A DNA stretch of 55,580 nt, taken from NCBI GenBank assembly GCA_043798375.1, contig JAZDOS010000027.1, positions 1 through 55,580 of the forward strand. The letters are read 5' to 3'. The position numbers and the translations under genes are program-made. The stretch is from JAPLMI01 sp043798375 (GTDB lineage: Bacteria > Omnitrophota > Gorgyraeia > 2-01-FULL-45-10). The notes under the pieces are model-generated. The model was not told the DNA's origin. It saw only the letters and a program-made list of their open reading frames with translations, and made no database searches. Below, piece after piece: positions 7,728-15,218 of this stretch (its first letter is position 1; each line of letters opens with the position of its first letter).

Positions 7728-7973
7728 TTATCTGAAATACACCAGGATTTCAACTTCCTGATCGACCCCGTAACCTTGAATATCGTTCGTATCATATCCT
7801 TTTTCGTTCTTCTTGTATAGGGTTGTGGTCGTAACCGGGGAGATTGTGATTTCTTTCTGATCAACACCTTTTGAGGCAAGGTATTGTTTGACTTTTTCAA
7901 GGTCAGTTTTTAAGGTCTCATATGCTGTTCTAAGGGCGGTATCGCGCCGGGAGAGACCAGCCAGAGGCTGGTT
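7728..7973 (-). pseudogene. C-terminal remnant of a SIMPL-domain (DUF541) protein
   Basis: An open frame of about 80 codons with no start codon: it opens just after a TAA near 7974 and reads LSRRDTALRTAYETLKTDLE, KVKQYLASKGVDQKEITISP, LYKKNEKGYDTNDIQGYGVD and QEVEILVYFR before a stop. This is the characteristic N-terminal half of the SIMPL/DUF541 periplasmic fold (SFSRRG..L, K.YL..KG...EI..S, QGY...Q.V). The signal peptide and the rest of the domain are missing. It is a decayed gene. Other frames here give only a basic, unlike-protein reading. Confidence 0.65.
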
Positions 7974-8069
7974 TTAACGTCCGGGATTTATTCCTTCCAA
8001 CTCGGGACTTTCCTTTACTGTGGATATAAGTATAACACAAAAACGGCGATTGTTATTAGGTTCGCGAGC

Positions 8070-8504
8070 CTAGTCAACTTGCTGAGCTGTTAAGAATATG
8101 GCTTTTTCCAACGCAGTGAAAAAATCTTGGTATGTCGCCGGATCATCAACAGACTTGATTCCGTATTGAGCATTCGCTCTCACAAGTAATTGCTTTTCAC
8201 CTCTGGGCCTTACAGTGACGGTCATTGTAACAGCTGCCTGCTTAACAAATTTCGTGCCGGTAACCGAGCCAAGTGTAAGATCGGCTTTATCAATTACAAA
8301 TTCCAGATCCTGCATTGTGCTTATTACCGTTTGCATCATTTTTTTCTTGTCGGTTGTATCAAAAGCTCTGGTTTGCATGCTTCTTAATTTAACCGCGCTT
8401 GCGTCGCTTTCAAGAGCTTTAGTTGCTGTGGTTGCGCAGCCTGATACCGTAACAGTTATAGCCAGAATAAAGAAAAAACTACAGTACTTTATTAGTTTCT
8501 TCAT
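8070..8504 (-). CDS. Lipoprotein of unknown function (paralogue of the upstream gene)
   Basis: A 144-residue predicted lipoprotein. The signal MKKLIKYCSFFFILAITVTV ends in a lipobox SGCATT, so Cys23 should be lipidated. The mature part shares a layout with the 191-residue lipoprotein just upstream: R-x-M-Q-T-R-A-F-D-T-T-D, then M-Q-D-L-E-F-V-I-D-x-A, then L-G-S-V-T, ending in A-L-E-K-A-I-F-L-T-A-Q-Q. Its ATG overlaps the preceding stop (ATGA) and GGAGG lies ahead, so the pair is coupled. I do not recognise the family. A mixed alpha/beta envelope protein is likely. Confidence 0.8.
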   Translation of the reverse strand: MKKLIKYCSFFFILAITVTVSGCATTATKALESDASAVKLRSMQTRAFDTTDKKKMMQTVISTMQDLEFVIDKADLTLGSVTGTKFVKQAAVTMTVTVRPRGEKQLLVRANAQYGIKSVDDPATYQDFFTALEKAIFLTAQQVD

Positions 8505-9076
8505 ATTTGCTCAGCCTCCAAAAAGATTGCTTTTGATAAACTATCGTAAAATTTCTGATATATAGCTGGTTCATTAACTGTTTCTATCCTGCTGATCAGG
8601 TTACTCATGTTCCACACTATTCTTTGAAATGTGACTCGGACGACTGTCTTGCTTCCATCTAAAGATGGCTGAGTAATAACTGATGCTTTCACCATCTGTT
8701 CCTTATCGCATCGTGCAACGGCATTAGTATAGCAGGGAGCGCCAAATAAACTAGCGGCAATACCTAACGTGTCAGCTACCACTGCAGCAGCAATTTGACC
8801 GCCGCTTGTTGCGTCTGCCCTCTTAGAAGCGGCTACAAATCCTAACTCTGTCTCGCTATTATCCAGAATAAATCCGAGATCTTGCAAAACTCCGGCAACA
8901 GAGGTAACTATTTTTTCCTGATCTTTTGTCTCGTACTGCCTCATCTCTAGTTGGCGATTCTTGAGAGATTGTTCTGATACCTTTAGAAATCCTGTTGGCA
9001 TGGTGGCACAACCAATTATGCCCAAACATAAAAACACGGCTAAAAATATCTTTAGCGCATTACTGGATTTTTTCAT
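8501..9076 (-). CDS. Lipoprotein of unknown function
   Basis: A 191-residue predicted lipoprotein. The signal MKKSSNALKIFLAVFLCLGI precedes IGCATM, giving a lipidated Cys23. The mature protein resembles the 144-residue neighbour (R-Q-Y-E-T-K-D, V-L-Q-D-L-G-F-I-L-D, L-G-F-V-A, then S-K-A-I-F-L-E-A-E-Q-I), with an extra Ala/Gly-rich insert (about 95-125) holding a possible Cys pair (PCYTNAVARCDK). A clear AGGAG precedes the ATG. It is the second gene of a three-lipoprotein operon. Tandem duplication followed by divergence is the simplest origin. Confidence 0.8.
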   Translation of the reverse strand: MKKSSNALKIFLAVFLCLGIIGCATMPTGFLKVSEQSLKNRQLEMRQYETKDQEKIVTSVAGVLQDLGFILDNSETELGFVAASKRADATSGGQIAAAVVADTLGIAASLFGAPCYTNAVARCDKEQMVKASVITQPSLDGSKTVVRVTFQRIVWNMSNLISRIETVNEPAIYQKFYDSLSKAIFLEAEQI

Positions 9077-9085
9077 ATTGTTCTC

Positions 9086-9493
9086 CTAAAAGCTGGAAGA
9101 ATGATAGGCAAAATCTCGGACTTTTTTATCTGCATCGAATTTAATAACTATTGTAAGCGTTCTCTGTGACATAGAGGCTGCTCCATTGGCCGGCGCAACA
9201 ACCCCTATTATCAACCACGCGCCGCCGCGTTCGCCCGAATAGACTACATCAGTGGCAATCTTATCATATACCCAAACTTCTAGCCTGTTTTCATCAGTTG
9301 TTACAATGTTAGGTGCTCCGAGTATTTCTACAACCTGCGCTGAGGACATCCCAATGCGGATTTCACGTTGAACTGTTCCTACTGTAATTCGACCCACTTC
9401 GTCTGCTTTATGAACTTGTTTAGCGTGGTAATAAGCGGACGAGCATCCTGATAAAAAGATTGCTGTTAATGCAAGTACTAATACTTTTCTCAT
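9086..9493 (-). CDS. SmpA/OmlA (BamE-like) domain lipoprotein
   Basis: A 135-residue lipoprotein with signal MRKVLVLALTAIFLSGCSSA (lipobox LSGC, lipidated Cys17). The mature segment IRIGMSSAQVVEILGAPNIV is the core of the SmpA/OmlA fold shared by BamE and many small envelope lipoproteins, and E-V-W-V-Y-D follows as usual. It is the first gene of the three-lipoprotein operon and has a strong GGAGGT site. It is not clearly BamE itself: it lies far from bamA in the window and has extra sequence after the core. Its role may be assembly or anchoring of the two paralogous lipoproteins. Confidence 0.75.
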   Translation of the reverse strand: MRKVLVLALTAIFLSGCSSAYYHAKQVHKADEVGRITVGTVQREIRIGMSSAQVVEILGAPNIVTTDENRLEVWVYDKIATDVVYSGERGGAWLIIGVVAPANGAASMSQRTLTIVIKFDADKKVRDFAYHSSSF

Positions 9494-9510
9494 TCAGCAC
9501 CTCCTCGAAA

Positions 9511-9540
9511 TAAAAAAACAACTCGTCAAAAAGAGTTGTT
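9511..9540 (-). terminator. Rho-independent terminator or attenuator in the lipoprotein leader
   Basis: On the minus strand the arms AACAACTC (9533-9540 side) and GAGTTGTT (9517-9524 side) are followed directly by TTTTTTTA. It ends only 17 bases before the first lipoprotein ATG, too close for a promoter in between, so it sits inside the leader of that operon and could act as an attenuator. Confidence 0.65.
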
Positions 9541-9546
9541 ACGCAT

Positions 9547-9579
9547 TCAACGGTTATCTTCCTTTTTACGATATCTCAT
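9547..9579 (-). CDS. Possible leader peptide MRYRKKEDNR
   Basis: A ten-codon frame, MRYRKKEDNR, starting at ATG 9579 with AAGGAG four bases upstream, within the leader between the predicted promoter and the terminator. A second mini-frame (M-R-N-N-S-F, 9526-9546) starts next to its stop and runs into the terminator stem. Translation could therefore alter folding. There is no run of a single amino-acid codon that would name a metabolite. Speculative. Confidence 0.35.
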   Translation of the reverse strand: MRYRKKEDNR

Positions 9580-9603
9580 ACCACTCCTTTGTGCTTTGAT
9601 TAC

Positions 9604-9633
9604 ATTGTATGTCTGTAGATGGAAATATGTCAA
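9604..9633 (-). promoter_or_regulatory. Promoter of the three-lipoprotein operon
   Basis: On the minus strand TTGACA (9628-9633) and TACAAT (9604-9609) are 18 bases apart. The predicted start near 9597 gives a leader of about 100 bases holding a mini-ORF and a terminator hairpin before the first lipoprotein gene. Confidence 0.65.
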
Positions 9634-9770
9634 GGTAATTTTACGGTATATTATGACACTACCCCGTTCGCCATGGGTTGGTACTTTTTGGATCGTTCTA
9701 CACGTAGTTAGGTCAATCTCGGGCTATTGGGGGACATGTCCGGGATTGCCGTCAGAACCGCCCCCGTACC

Positions 9771-12700
9771 TTATTTAAAACCGTATTCCGGTGAGGCCTG
9801 CATGATTACATAGGCCTCTTGAGGCCGGCCGTGCTCTTTCTCCCGTTTATTCCATCCCTCAAGCGCTTCTATCGCTTTGGCCGGCAGGTCCTTCTTCACC
9901 AGGAATATGTACTTTTTATCTGTGCCGAGCTTACTAATCAGGTCCGGTATGGAAAAGCGCATGGTCACCGTATTGTCTTCCGGGTGGACATCGTTCTTCA
10001 CGATTCCCTCAGGGTCTATCATGCCCTTAAAAAGATAGTTACCGGCGCAATATAACAAGCTTCCCATGCCGGCGCGCGCGCCTCGTAGATCCAATATCCA
10101 TTCTGTAGGCCGCGGCGCCATCTCGCCCTCGAAAGGTTCCGTCAGCAATTGTCCTCTCGATGCGTCTCTGACAGCAGGTGAATCGGGCATATTTTTTACC
10201 CTGACCGGAAATGGCCCCTCCGGCGGCGCTATCATACCATTCCTGTACATCCCATCGGCGTAGAACCAGGTCCGGTGCGCGTCTGGCTTATAGCCGGGCA
10301 TATCTTCGAACCTCGGAATCCTGTCAGGGCGGTCCGCATCGAGGAGCATGCATTCCAGGGAAGGCTTCGGGCATGGGACGCTGCCCATATTAGCGGCAAT
10401 GATCCCTATATGTATATAGTACGCTTTTCCGTCCTTGTATAGATAGGGCTCCCAGTCGCGCCATGCAGGCGGTCTCTTATCCCGCGGCCACGGAGGGTAA
10501 TCATTCCTTGTGAACGCAACCGTCACGGCAACTATCGCGGGATTGGGGCCGATATCCTCATCAGCCCTGAATTCCTTGCATGTGTAGACCAATTCCTTAT
10601 GCTCCTGATGTGTCGGGATCTTGCTGAGGTCCTCGGGCAGCGCTATCTCCGTATCTATCTTATACTTGTAATTACCGCTTAAGATACCGGAGAAATAACG
10701 CTTCACGGTTTTCTCGCCGGGCCAGATCTCATGCCTGTACTCTCCAGCCTTTAATTTACGGCTCGTGCCGTCTCCGTAGACGATGTAAAGTTTTGCGTCC
10801 ACATAACACTTGACGTCGCCCTTACTGTATATGGCGTACCACAGATACCTTTTATCCTCATCATACCGGAGTTCGGACGGCATAAGGTCGAGCCATATCC
10901 CCTCGACAAGGCCGGGCCGCACCTTAAAGCTGAGCCTGAAATCGTCCCAATATTTGTTGCTGAGGGGATATGTTCTCTTATAGGTGCTCGAAAGAGTGCC
11001 TTCGAGGAAATCTACGAAGAAATTATGCATGTCCGGTTTCGTTATCTTCCAGACAACATCATTTAATTGCACCACGGCTCCGGGCGCGAAGTCTCTTATG
11101 GTAAATTCTTTTATTACTTCTTTCCCGTCAATTACCACCCTTCCTTTTATGGATTGAATCATGGTATTTCCGGCATTCTCTATCGGCACCTTGAAGGTGA
11201 TGAACTGGTCGCCCAGTTTGGGATCGGCCGGCGACATTTTAAAATCTTCGTGTTTCACGCGTATTTCCGGATGCGCTCTGGTCAGGGTAACGCTGATCTT
11301 GCATCTATTATTCTCTTTGTCAAGCTCTTCGATATCGCTCCTCGGCTCTACCTCCAGGGCCACCTCCCGGCCGATGAGAAAGCCGCTTATTGTGAACTGT
11401 TTCTCCTCGCCCACCCCTATCCTGCCGATCTCTTCCTTGACGCCGCTTGTCACCTCGACGCCCCGCTTGACCGAGACATAGGCGTTATCGCACGGCATGT
11501 CGCCATTGTTCTTGACAGCCCCTTTTATAAATATCTTGTCATTTTCCCAGAACGTCTCCCCTCCAGCCTGGCGCACAATCTTGGGATTGAGAAAGGCCAG
11601 GTCTATGGCATGACCCACAAATACCTTGTACTCTTTTTTGTGGGTGAGGTCGATATATTTGTCGAGCGCGCCGGCGGTGTCAACGGTGACGGTAAAGACC
11701 TGTTGGCCGGGTTTCGCGAAGGTATGTTCGAACTTGTGCCGGTACGTTTGCCCTGCCGGTATCGGCTCGAGCGTAAAATCGAAAGGCTCTCCTCCCTCCG
11801 GCGCGTCTACGCGGACGTTGCACGGGACGGATTCCTTCTTGCCTTTATTATAGAATGCCAGCTCCATCTCCTGTTTCTGATTGACAAAAGACTTGTCCGG
11901 AGATAGGTGCGTCGATTCCACGATGGGATAGAAATAGTCGTTGGGCAGGACTATCTCGTCTCCGTGTCCGGTCAAGACGACCTTTTTCAAACAGAACCCG
12001 CGCCGCGGTATTCGTTTTCCGTCATCGTCCCCGAAATGCGGCCCGTGATTGAAGAAATCGACGTAGGCAAGCGTCATGCCTACCTTGAGGCCGACCGCGA
12101 CCGCCCTCGTATCGACGCTTATGAAAGTCCTGTATGTCTTACCGGTCTTAAGCCATATCTTTTTATAGTCGACCGATTTATTGTCCGAGACCGCGAATTC
12201 TGTAGTAAAGGCATCTGCGACAAACATGATGACGTTTATGGCGGTGCCTATTGCGATGCCGGCGCCCGTGCTTACGGCTTCCGCAACCGCGCTCGAGGCG
12301 CCGGCGTAAGCCGCCGCGGCGGTAACCGCTTTGTCCGTCAGCAGGTCCTGCGCCTGGTCAATGGCGATCTCTTGCGCAAGGTCCACCGCCCATTCTCCCG
12401 GCGCAAGGTCGTTCGTAGCGGAGTAGAGCGTTTTGCCGAGCGCCGGACGGTCCCAGTCGACCATATTTTCAGCCAGAATACCGGTATTGATCTTCAGGTA
12501 ATACCGGCTATCGGCCAGGGCGAATGTCACCTTATTTATGTAGCCGTGGCATTCGTAATCAATCCTGAAATTACACTCGACCTTTGAGCCCGGCGGCGCC
12601 TCCGCCTTGATGCGGAATTCTCTGTAATCTATGCCCCTCAACGCCGCAATCGCCTGGCCCATATATGATGAGGCGTATGACCAAACCTTCTGCAGGCTGT

Positions 12701-12902
12701 CCCCTACACCGGCCTCGGACATGGCGTTCGCCTCGAGGGCCTTTTCCTTGTGTTCCTTGTCCCAGGCGGTACCGACGGCGCCTTCGACAAGCTCAATACG
12801 CCTGTCTTTCAATTTGAGAAATTCCGCGCGGGAATCGATAGGAAGAAATACCAGCAGGGGCAGTAAAAATATTATCATGGATATTTTACAGGATTGTCTC
12901 AT
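9771..12902 (-). CDS. Large secreted protein with CARDB-like repeats
   Basis: A 1043-residue exported protein. The signal MRQSCKISMIIFLLPLLVFL ends near SRA-E (about residue 26). Residues about 40-250 are not recognised and include an Ala-rich helical stretch (TDKAVTAAAAYAGASSAVAE). From about 430 the protein contains Ig-like CARDB/APHP-type domains: NDKIFIKGAVKNNGDMPC, the I-E-E-L-D-K-E-N-N strand end, then ITFKVPIENAGNTMI and a matching F-A-P-G segment. The C-terminal third is rich in Tyr, Trp and Pro and unassigned. Such domains act in surface adhesion or as spacers. GAGGAAA lies about ten bases before the ATG. It stands alone, upstream of the lipoprotein operon in the same direction. Confidence 0.7.
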   Translation of the reverse strand: MRQSCKISMIIFLLPLLVFLPIDSRAEFLKLKDRRIELVEGAVGTAWDKEHKEKALEANAMSEAGVGDSLQKVWSYASSYMGQAIAALRGIDYREFRIKAEAPPGSKVECNFRIDYECHGYINKVTFALADSRYYLKINTGILAENMVDWDRPALGKTLYSATNDLAPGEWAVDLAQEIAIDQAQDLLTDKAVTAAAAYAGASSAVAEAVSTGAGIAIGTAINVIMFVADAFTTEFAVSDNKSVDYKKIWLKTGKTYRTFISVDTRAVAVGLKVGMTLAYVDFFNHGPHFGDDDGKRIPRRGFCLKKVVLTGHGDEIVLPNDYFYPIVESTHLSPDKSFVNQKQEMELAFYNKGKKESVPCNVRVDAPEGGEPFDFTLEPIPAGQTYRHKFEHTFAKPGQQVFTVTVDTAGALDKYIDLTHKKEYKVFVGHAIDLAFLNPKIVRQAGGETFWENDKIFIKGAVKNNGDMPCDNAYVSVKRGVEVTSGVKEEIGRIGVGEEKQFTISGFLIGREVALEVEPRSDIEELDKENNRCKISVTLTRAHPEIRVKHEDFKMSPADPKLGDQFITFKVPIENAGNTMIQSIKGRVVIDGKEVIKEFTIRDFAPGAVVQLNDVVWKITKPDMHNFFVDFLEGTLSSTYKRTYPLSNKYWDDFRLSFKVRPGLVEGIWLDLMPSELRYDEDKRYLWYAIYSKGDVKCYVDAKLYIVYGDGTSRKLKAGEYRHEIWPGEKTVKRYFSGILSGNYKYKIDTEIALPEDLSKIPTHQEHKELVYTCKEFRADEDIGPNPAIVAVTVAFTRNDYPPWPRDKRPPAWRDWEPYLYKDGKAYYIHIGIIAANMGSVPCPKPSLECMLLDADRPDRIPRFEDMPGYKPDAHRTWFYADGMYRNGMIAPPEGPFPVRVKNMPDSPAVRDASRGQLLTEPFEGEMAPRPTEWILDLRGARAGMGSLLYCAGNYLFKGMIDPEGIVKNDVHPEDNTVTMRFSIPDLISKLGTDKKYIFLVKKDLPAKAIEALEGWNKREKEHGRPQEAYVIMQASPEYGFK

Positions 12903-12989
12903 ATTATTTTTATTTCCTCGATAGGTCCCGGGGCATCCTGTTCGAGAACAGCCTACGCCATATTATTCAGAATAGTCTTTTTTGAAAAG

Positions 12990-13008
12990 AAGTTTTCAGA
13001 CGTCCTAT
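12990..13008 (+). repeat. 19-bp direct repeat, left copy
   Basis: AAGTTTTCAGACGTCCTAT, identical to 14767-14785. The two copies bracket the AT-rich radical SAM gene and could mark the ends of an inserted or recombined segment. Confidence 0.6.
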
Positions 13009-13050
13009 CTTACTTCATGGGCGGTAAAACCGGCGATTTCATGCTTTTTT

Positions 13051-14583
13051 TCAATTTCCGTTTTGAATCGCTCGTGTATTTCCCGTTTTTTCTACTGTTT
13101 GCTCTTTTTCGTTTTGCATTGAAAACATTATTTCTCTCTGCAAAAAATTCTCATAAAACTTGAAATCAATATTATTTTTCTCACACAGATAACTTATAAA
13201 CCCTTTAAGTTTATCTTTTAATATATCGCTGTTTTGTGGTTTTAATAAAAATGCATCATCGTTAAGCCAGTCAATCCATAACTCAATTATATCCAAAAAT
13301 TTAATTTTAGTTTCTTTACATAAATATTTAAATGTCAGTTTCGTTCTAAATAAATTTATGCTATTTATGATTTTCGTCAGTCCAATCATTTTACTAAAAG
13401 GCAGACTTTTGCTCTGTAAAAAATAATGAGGCGGGTCTTTTTCATAAATGATGCCCAGCTCGTTTGCTTTTCTCCAAATTTCTGTACCTGGCAAAACCTG
13501 AAGCCTAGAAATTAAAAGCGCCTTTGGTTCCAAGCTCAAGGCAAATTCCAATGATTTTTTGAAGGAATGAAACGTATCTCCTGGCAATCCGAGAATCAAT
13601 TGAATTTCTGCCGTAAGATCATATTTTTTTAACAAGTTTATGCCATTTACGAATTTTTGAGTATTTAATCTTCTGTTAACTAACTTCAAGACTTTATTTT
13701 TTGAAGATTGTAAACCAATTTCTAAATATTTTACATGTGCTTTATGAAAAAGTTCTGCCAGTTCTTTATCAACAAGCTCTGCTTTTATTTCTGAATGAAC
13801 TAAGATATTATTTTTATTATTTTGAGCAATAAATTTACAAATCTCTTTTGCTCTATTAACATCTACATTAAAAACGGGGTCCATTAAATAAATGCTTTTT
13901 AATTTTTGCTTGAGTAAAAAAGATAAATCCTTTTTTACCCTTACCATACTAAAAAATCTAATCTTGTTGAAATCTTTATTATAATAACAAAAATGGCATT
14001 TAAATATGCACCCTCTCTGGGTTTCAAGGCATACCTCCCTATTTTCTAATGAAATAAGGTTTGAACTATACACGGGAGGAATTGAATCTAAATTTGAAAT
14101 AATTTCTCTGTCAAGATTATTTACAACCTTACCCTTATACCTATATGTGATACCTAATATTTTTTTAATACCCTTATAATAATCCAAAGATGATCTGGTC
14201 AATTCTAGAAAAGAAACCTCGCCTTCGCCTCTTACAATAGCATCGATTTGACTATTTTCTTCTAATAAAGCTTTTGCGATGGGGGATACCTGAGGGCCAC
14301 CTAGTATGATTGCTGCCTTTCTTTTTATTTTTTTTATTTTATTTGAAAGAGATAAAATTTTTTCGATGTTCCATACGTAGCAGGAAAATCCTATAATCTG
14401 TGGATTATATTTTTGTACTTCATACAAAATGGATTCATCCGTGTCAAGGGGATCAAATTCTTTGATTTCCACATAGATTCTTTCCTTTAAATATATATCA
14501 TTTAATAGAGAAACCTTTAGATATAAAAGTGCCAGTGGGGTAAACCTATTATTAGAATTTATGGCGATAAGTAATATTTTCAT
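13051..14583 (-). CDS. B12-binding domain radical SAM protein (DUF4080-like)
   Basis: A 510-residue cobalamin-binding radical SAM protein. Residues about 1-130 form the B12-binding Rossmann part (MKILLIAINSNNRFTPLALL, NPQIIGFSCYVWNIE, ILGGPQVSP, IVRGEGEVSFLEL). The N-terminal pattern matches the DUF4080 group. The [4Fe-4S] site is CIFKCHFC, with Cys192, Cys196 and Cys199. GLQSSKNKVLKLVNR and LILGLPGDTFHSF are later radical SAM strands. These enzymes often methylate unactivated carbon or phosphorus; the substrate is not known. The gene is strikingly AT-rich, is flanked by a 19-bp direct repeat, and lacks a good ribosome binding site, all pointing to recent acquisition. Confidence 0.85.
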   Translation of the reverse strand: MKILLIAINSNNRFTPLALLYLKVSLLNDIYLKERIYVEIKEFDPLDTDESILYEVQKYNPQIIGFSCYVWNIEKILSLSNKIKKIKRKAAIILGGPQVSPIAKALLEENSQIDAIVRGEGEVSFLELTRSSLDYYKGIKKILGITYRYKGKVVNNLDREIISNLDSIPPVYSSNLISLENREVCLETQRGCIFKCHFCYYNKDFNKIRFFSMVRVKKDLSFLLKQKLKSIYLMDPVFNVDVNRAKEICKFIAQNNKNNILVHSEIKAELVDKELAELFHKAHVKYLEIGLQSSKNKVLKLVNRRLNTQKFVNGINLLKKYDLTAEIQLILGLPGDTFHSFKKSLEFALSLEPKALLISRLQVLPGTEIWRKANELGIIYEKDPPHYFLQSKSLPFSKMIGLTKIINSINLFRTKLTFKYLCKETKIKFLDIIELWIDWLNDDAFLLKPQNSDILKDKLKGFISYLCEKNNIDFKFYENFLQREIMFSMQNEKEQTVEKTGNTRAIQNGN

Positions 14584-14584
14584 T

Positions 14585-14734
14585 TTACTTTGTGTTAACT
14601 ATTTCCGGAATCTCGACAACACCAAATAACCTTGGCCCAAGACTGCTTGGAAATTGATTAAAAAGATCGGATTTAATTCCTGAATAACGGGTAAAAATAT
14701 GCTTAATACCGACGATAAAACGGCCTTGACACAA
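14585..14734 (-). CDS. Short unrecognised frame ahead of the radical SAM gene
   Basis: A 49-codon frame from TTG 14734, including GRFIVGIKHIFTRYSG and LFGVVEIPEIVNTK, ending one base before the radical SAM ATG (TAAAATG). It could be the 3' remnant of a longer gene that arrived with the AT-rich segment, or a small coupled ORF. No family is recognised and no ribosome binding site is seen. Confidence 0.2.
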   Translation of the reverse strand: MCQGRFIVGIKHIFTRYSGIKSDLFNQFPSSLGPRLFGVVEIPEIVNTK

Positions 14735-14760
14735 ACCTCACTTTTAGTTAGGATTGTGTC

Positions 14761-14837
14761 ATAGGCAAGTTTTCAGACGTCCTATTTTGATACAGCCTAT
14801 TTATCCGGGGTGTCCCCAAATTAGGACGTCTGCCTAT
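14761..14837. repeat. Inverted repeat containing the right copy of the 19-bp repeat
   Basis: The right copy of AAGTTTTCAGACGTCCTAT lies at 14767-14785. CAGACGTCCTA (14774-14784) is the exact reverse complement of TAGGACGTCTG (14822-14832), and ATAGGCA (14761-14767) pairs with TGCCTAT (14831-14837). A GGGG-TGT-CCCC mini-hairpin sits inside. The arrangement looks like the end of a small mobile or REP-like element. Confidence 0.55.
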
Positions 14838-14919
14838 CATTATATTAAAAGAGCGCCGGCTAAATTTTTCGTCGGAAGGTACCTTCCGACATCTCTTGTC
14901 GAGCGCCCCCTATCAAACA

Positions 14920-15009
14920 TGGCGGAGGAGGTAGGATTCGAACCCACGGTGGACTTGCGCCCACAACAGCTTTCAAGGCTGCCGCGATCGACCACTCTGC
15001 CACTCCTCC
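14920..15009 (-). tRNA. tRNA-Ser (anticodon UGA)
   Basis: A 90-base tRNA including an encoded CCA (14920-14922). The acceptor arm GGAGGAG pairs with CTCCTCC; the T arm holds GGGTTCGAATCC; a long variable arm marks it as a type II tRNA. The anticodon stem GCAGC/GCTGT encloses loop CTTGAAA, giving anticodon TGA, which reads UCA and related Ser codons. Confidence 0.93.
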
Positions 15010-15030
15010 GCTAAAATTGTAAACAGCTTT

Positions 15031-15084
15031 TCCCGCCAAACGGCTTTATAGCAAACCGAACCTTTTAATATGTGTTTGGCGGGA
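15031..15084. repeat. Inverted repeat between the tRNA-Ser gene and its partial copy
   Basis: TCCCGCCAAAC (15031-15041) is exactly complementary to GTTTGGCGGGA (15074-15084), 11-bp arms with a 32-base AT-rich loop. Just beyond it lies the CCTCGCTTCGCTCGG 15-mer (15088-15102) that also occurs at 61-75. Confidence 0.6.
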
Positions 15085-15107
15085 CTTCCTCGCTTCGCTC
15101 GGTCGCG

Positions 15108-15141
15108 AGGCGTGCGCAATCGACCACTCTGCCACTCCTCC
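15108..15141 (-). pseudogene. 5' half of a second tRNA-Ser, broken at the anticodon
   Basis: On the minus strand the 34 bases from 15141 read as a tRNA-Ser 5' half: GGAGGAGTGGCAGAGTGGTC, then GATTGCGCACGCCT, through the acceptor arm, D arm and anticodon 5' stem to U33. After that the sequence changes to a repeat containing CCGAGCGAAGCGAGG. The first 23 bases equal those of the intact tRNA-Ser at 15009. It differs in the anticodon stem, so it derives from another tRNA-Ser gene or has diverged. No 3' half is present. Confidence 0.7.
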
Positions 15142-15193
15142 AAATTTTACGAAGTAAAATTTGATCGTGAGGGCGCGACGAAAAGGAGCGCCC
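15142..15193. repeat. Short hairpin pair downstream of the AAA_14 ATPase gene
   Basis: AAATTTTAC-GAA-GTAAAATTT (15142-15162) is a perfect hairpin, and GGGCGC (15171-15176) pairs with GCGCCC (15188-15193). They lie between the ATPase stop and the tRNA-Ser fragment. The first could end the ATPase transcript. Confidence 0.45.
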
Positions 15194-15218
15194 GAAGGAC
15201 CTTTCCATCAAATTATTG

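Noticed and set aside
7700..7900. Minus-strand 66-codon frame, very basic
   Set aside because: The overlapping frame reads as clear SIMPL-domain sequence, so this is its shadow.
14754..15014. Plus-strand open frame ending with EEVGFEPTVDLRPQ
   Set aside because: It is the antisense of tRNA-Ser; this translation is a well-known false protein made by tRNA genes.
15031..15193. Possible CRISPR-like or tandem array near the tRNA-Ser genes
   Set aside because: The repeats are inverted pairs of different sequence, not regularly spaced direct repeats, and no cas gene is present in the window.
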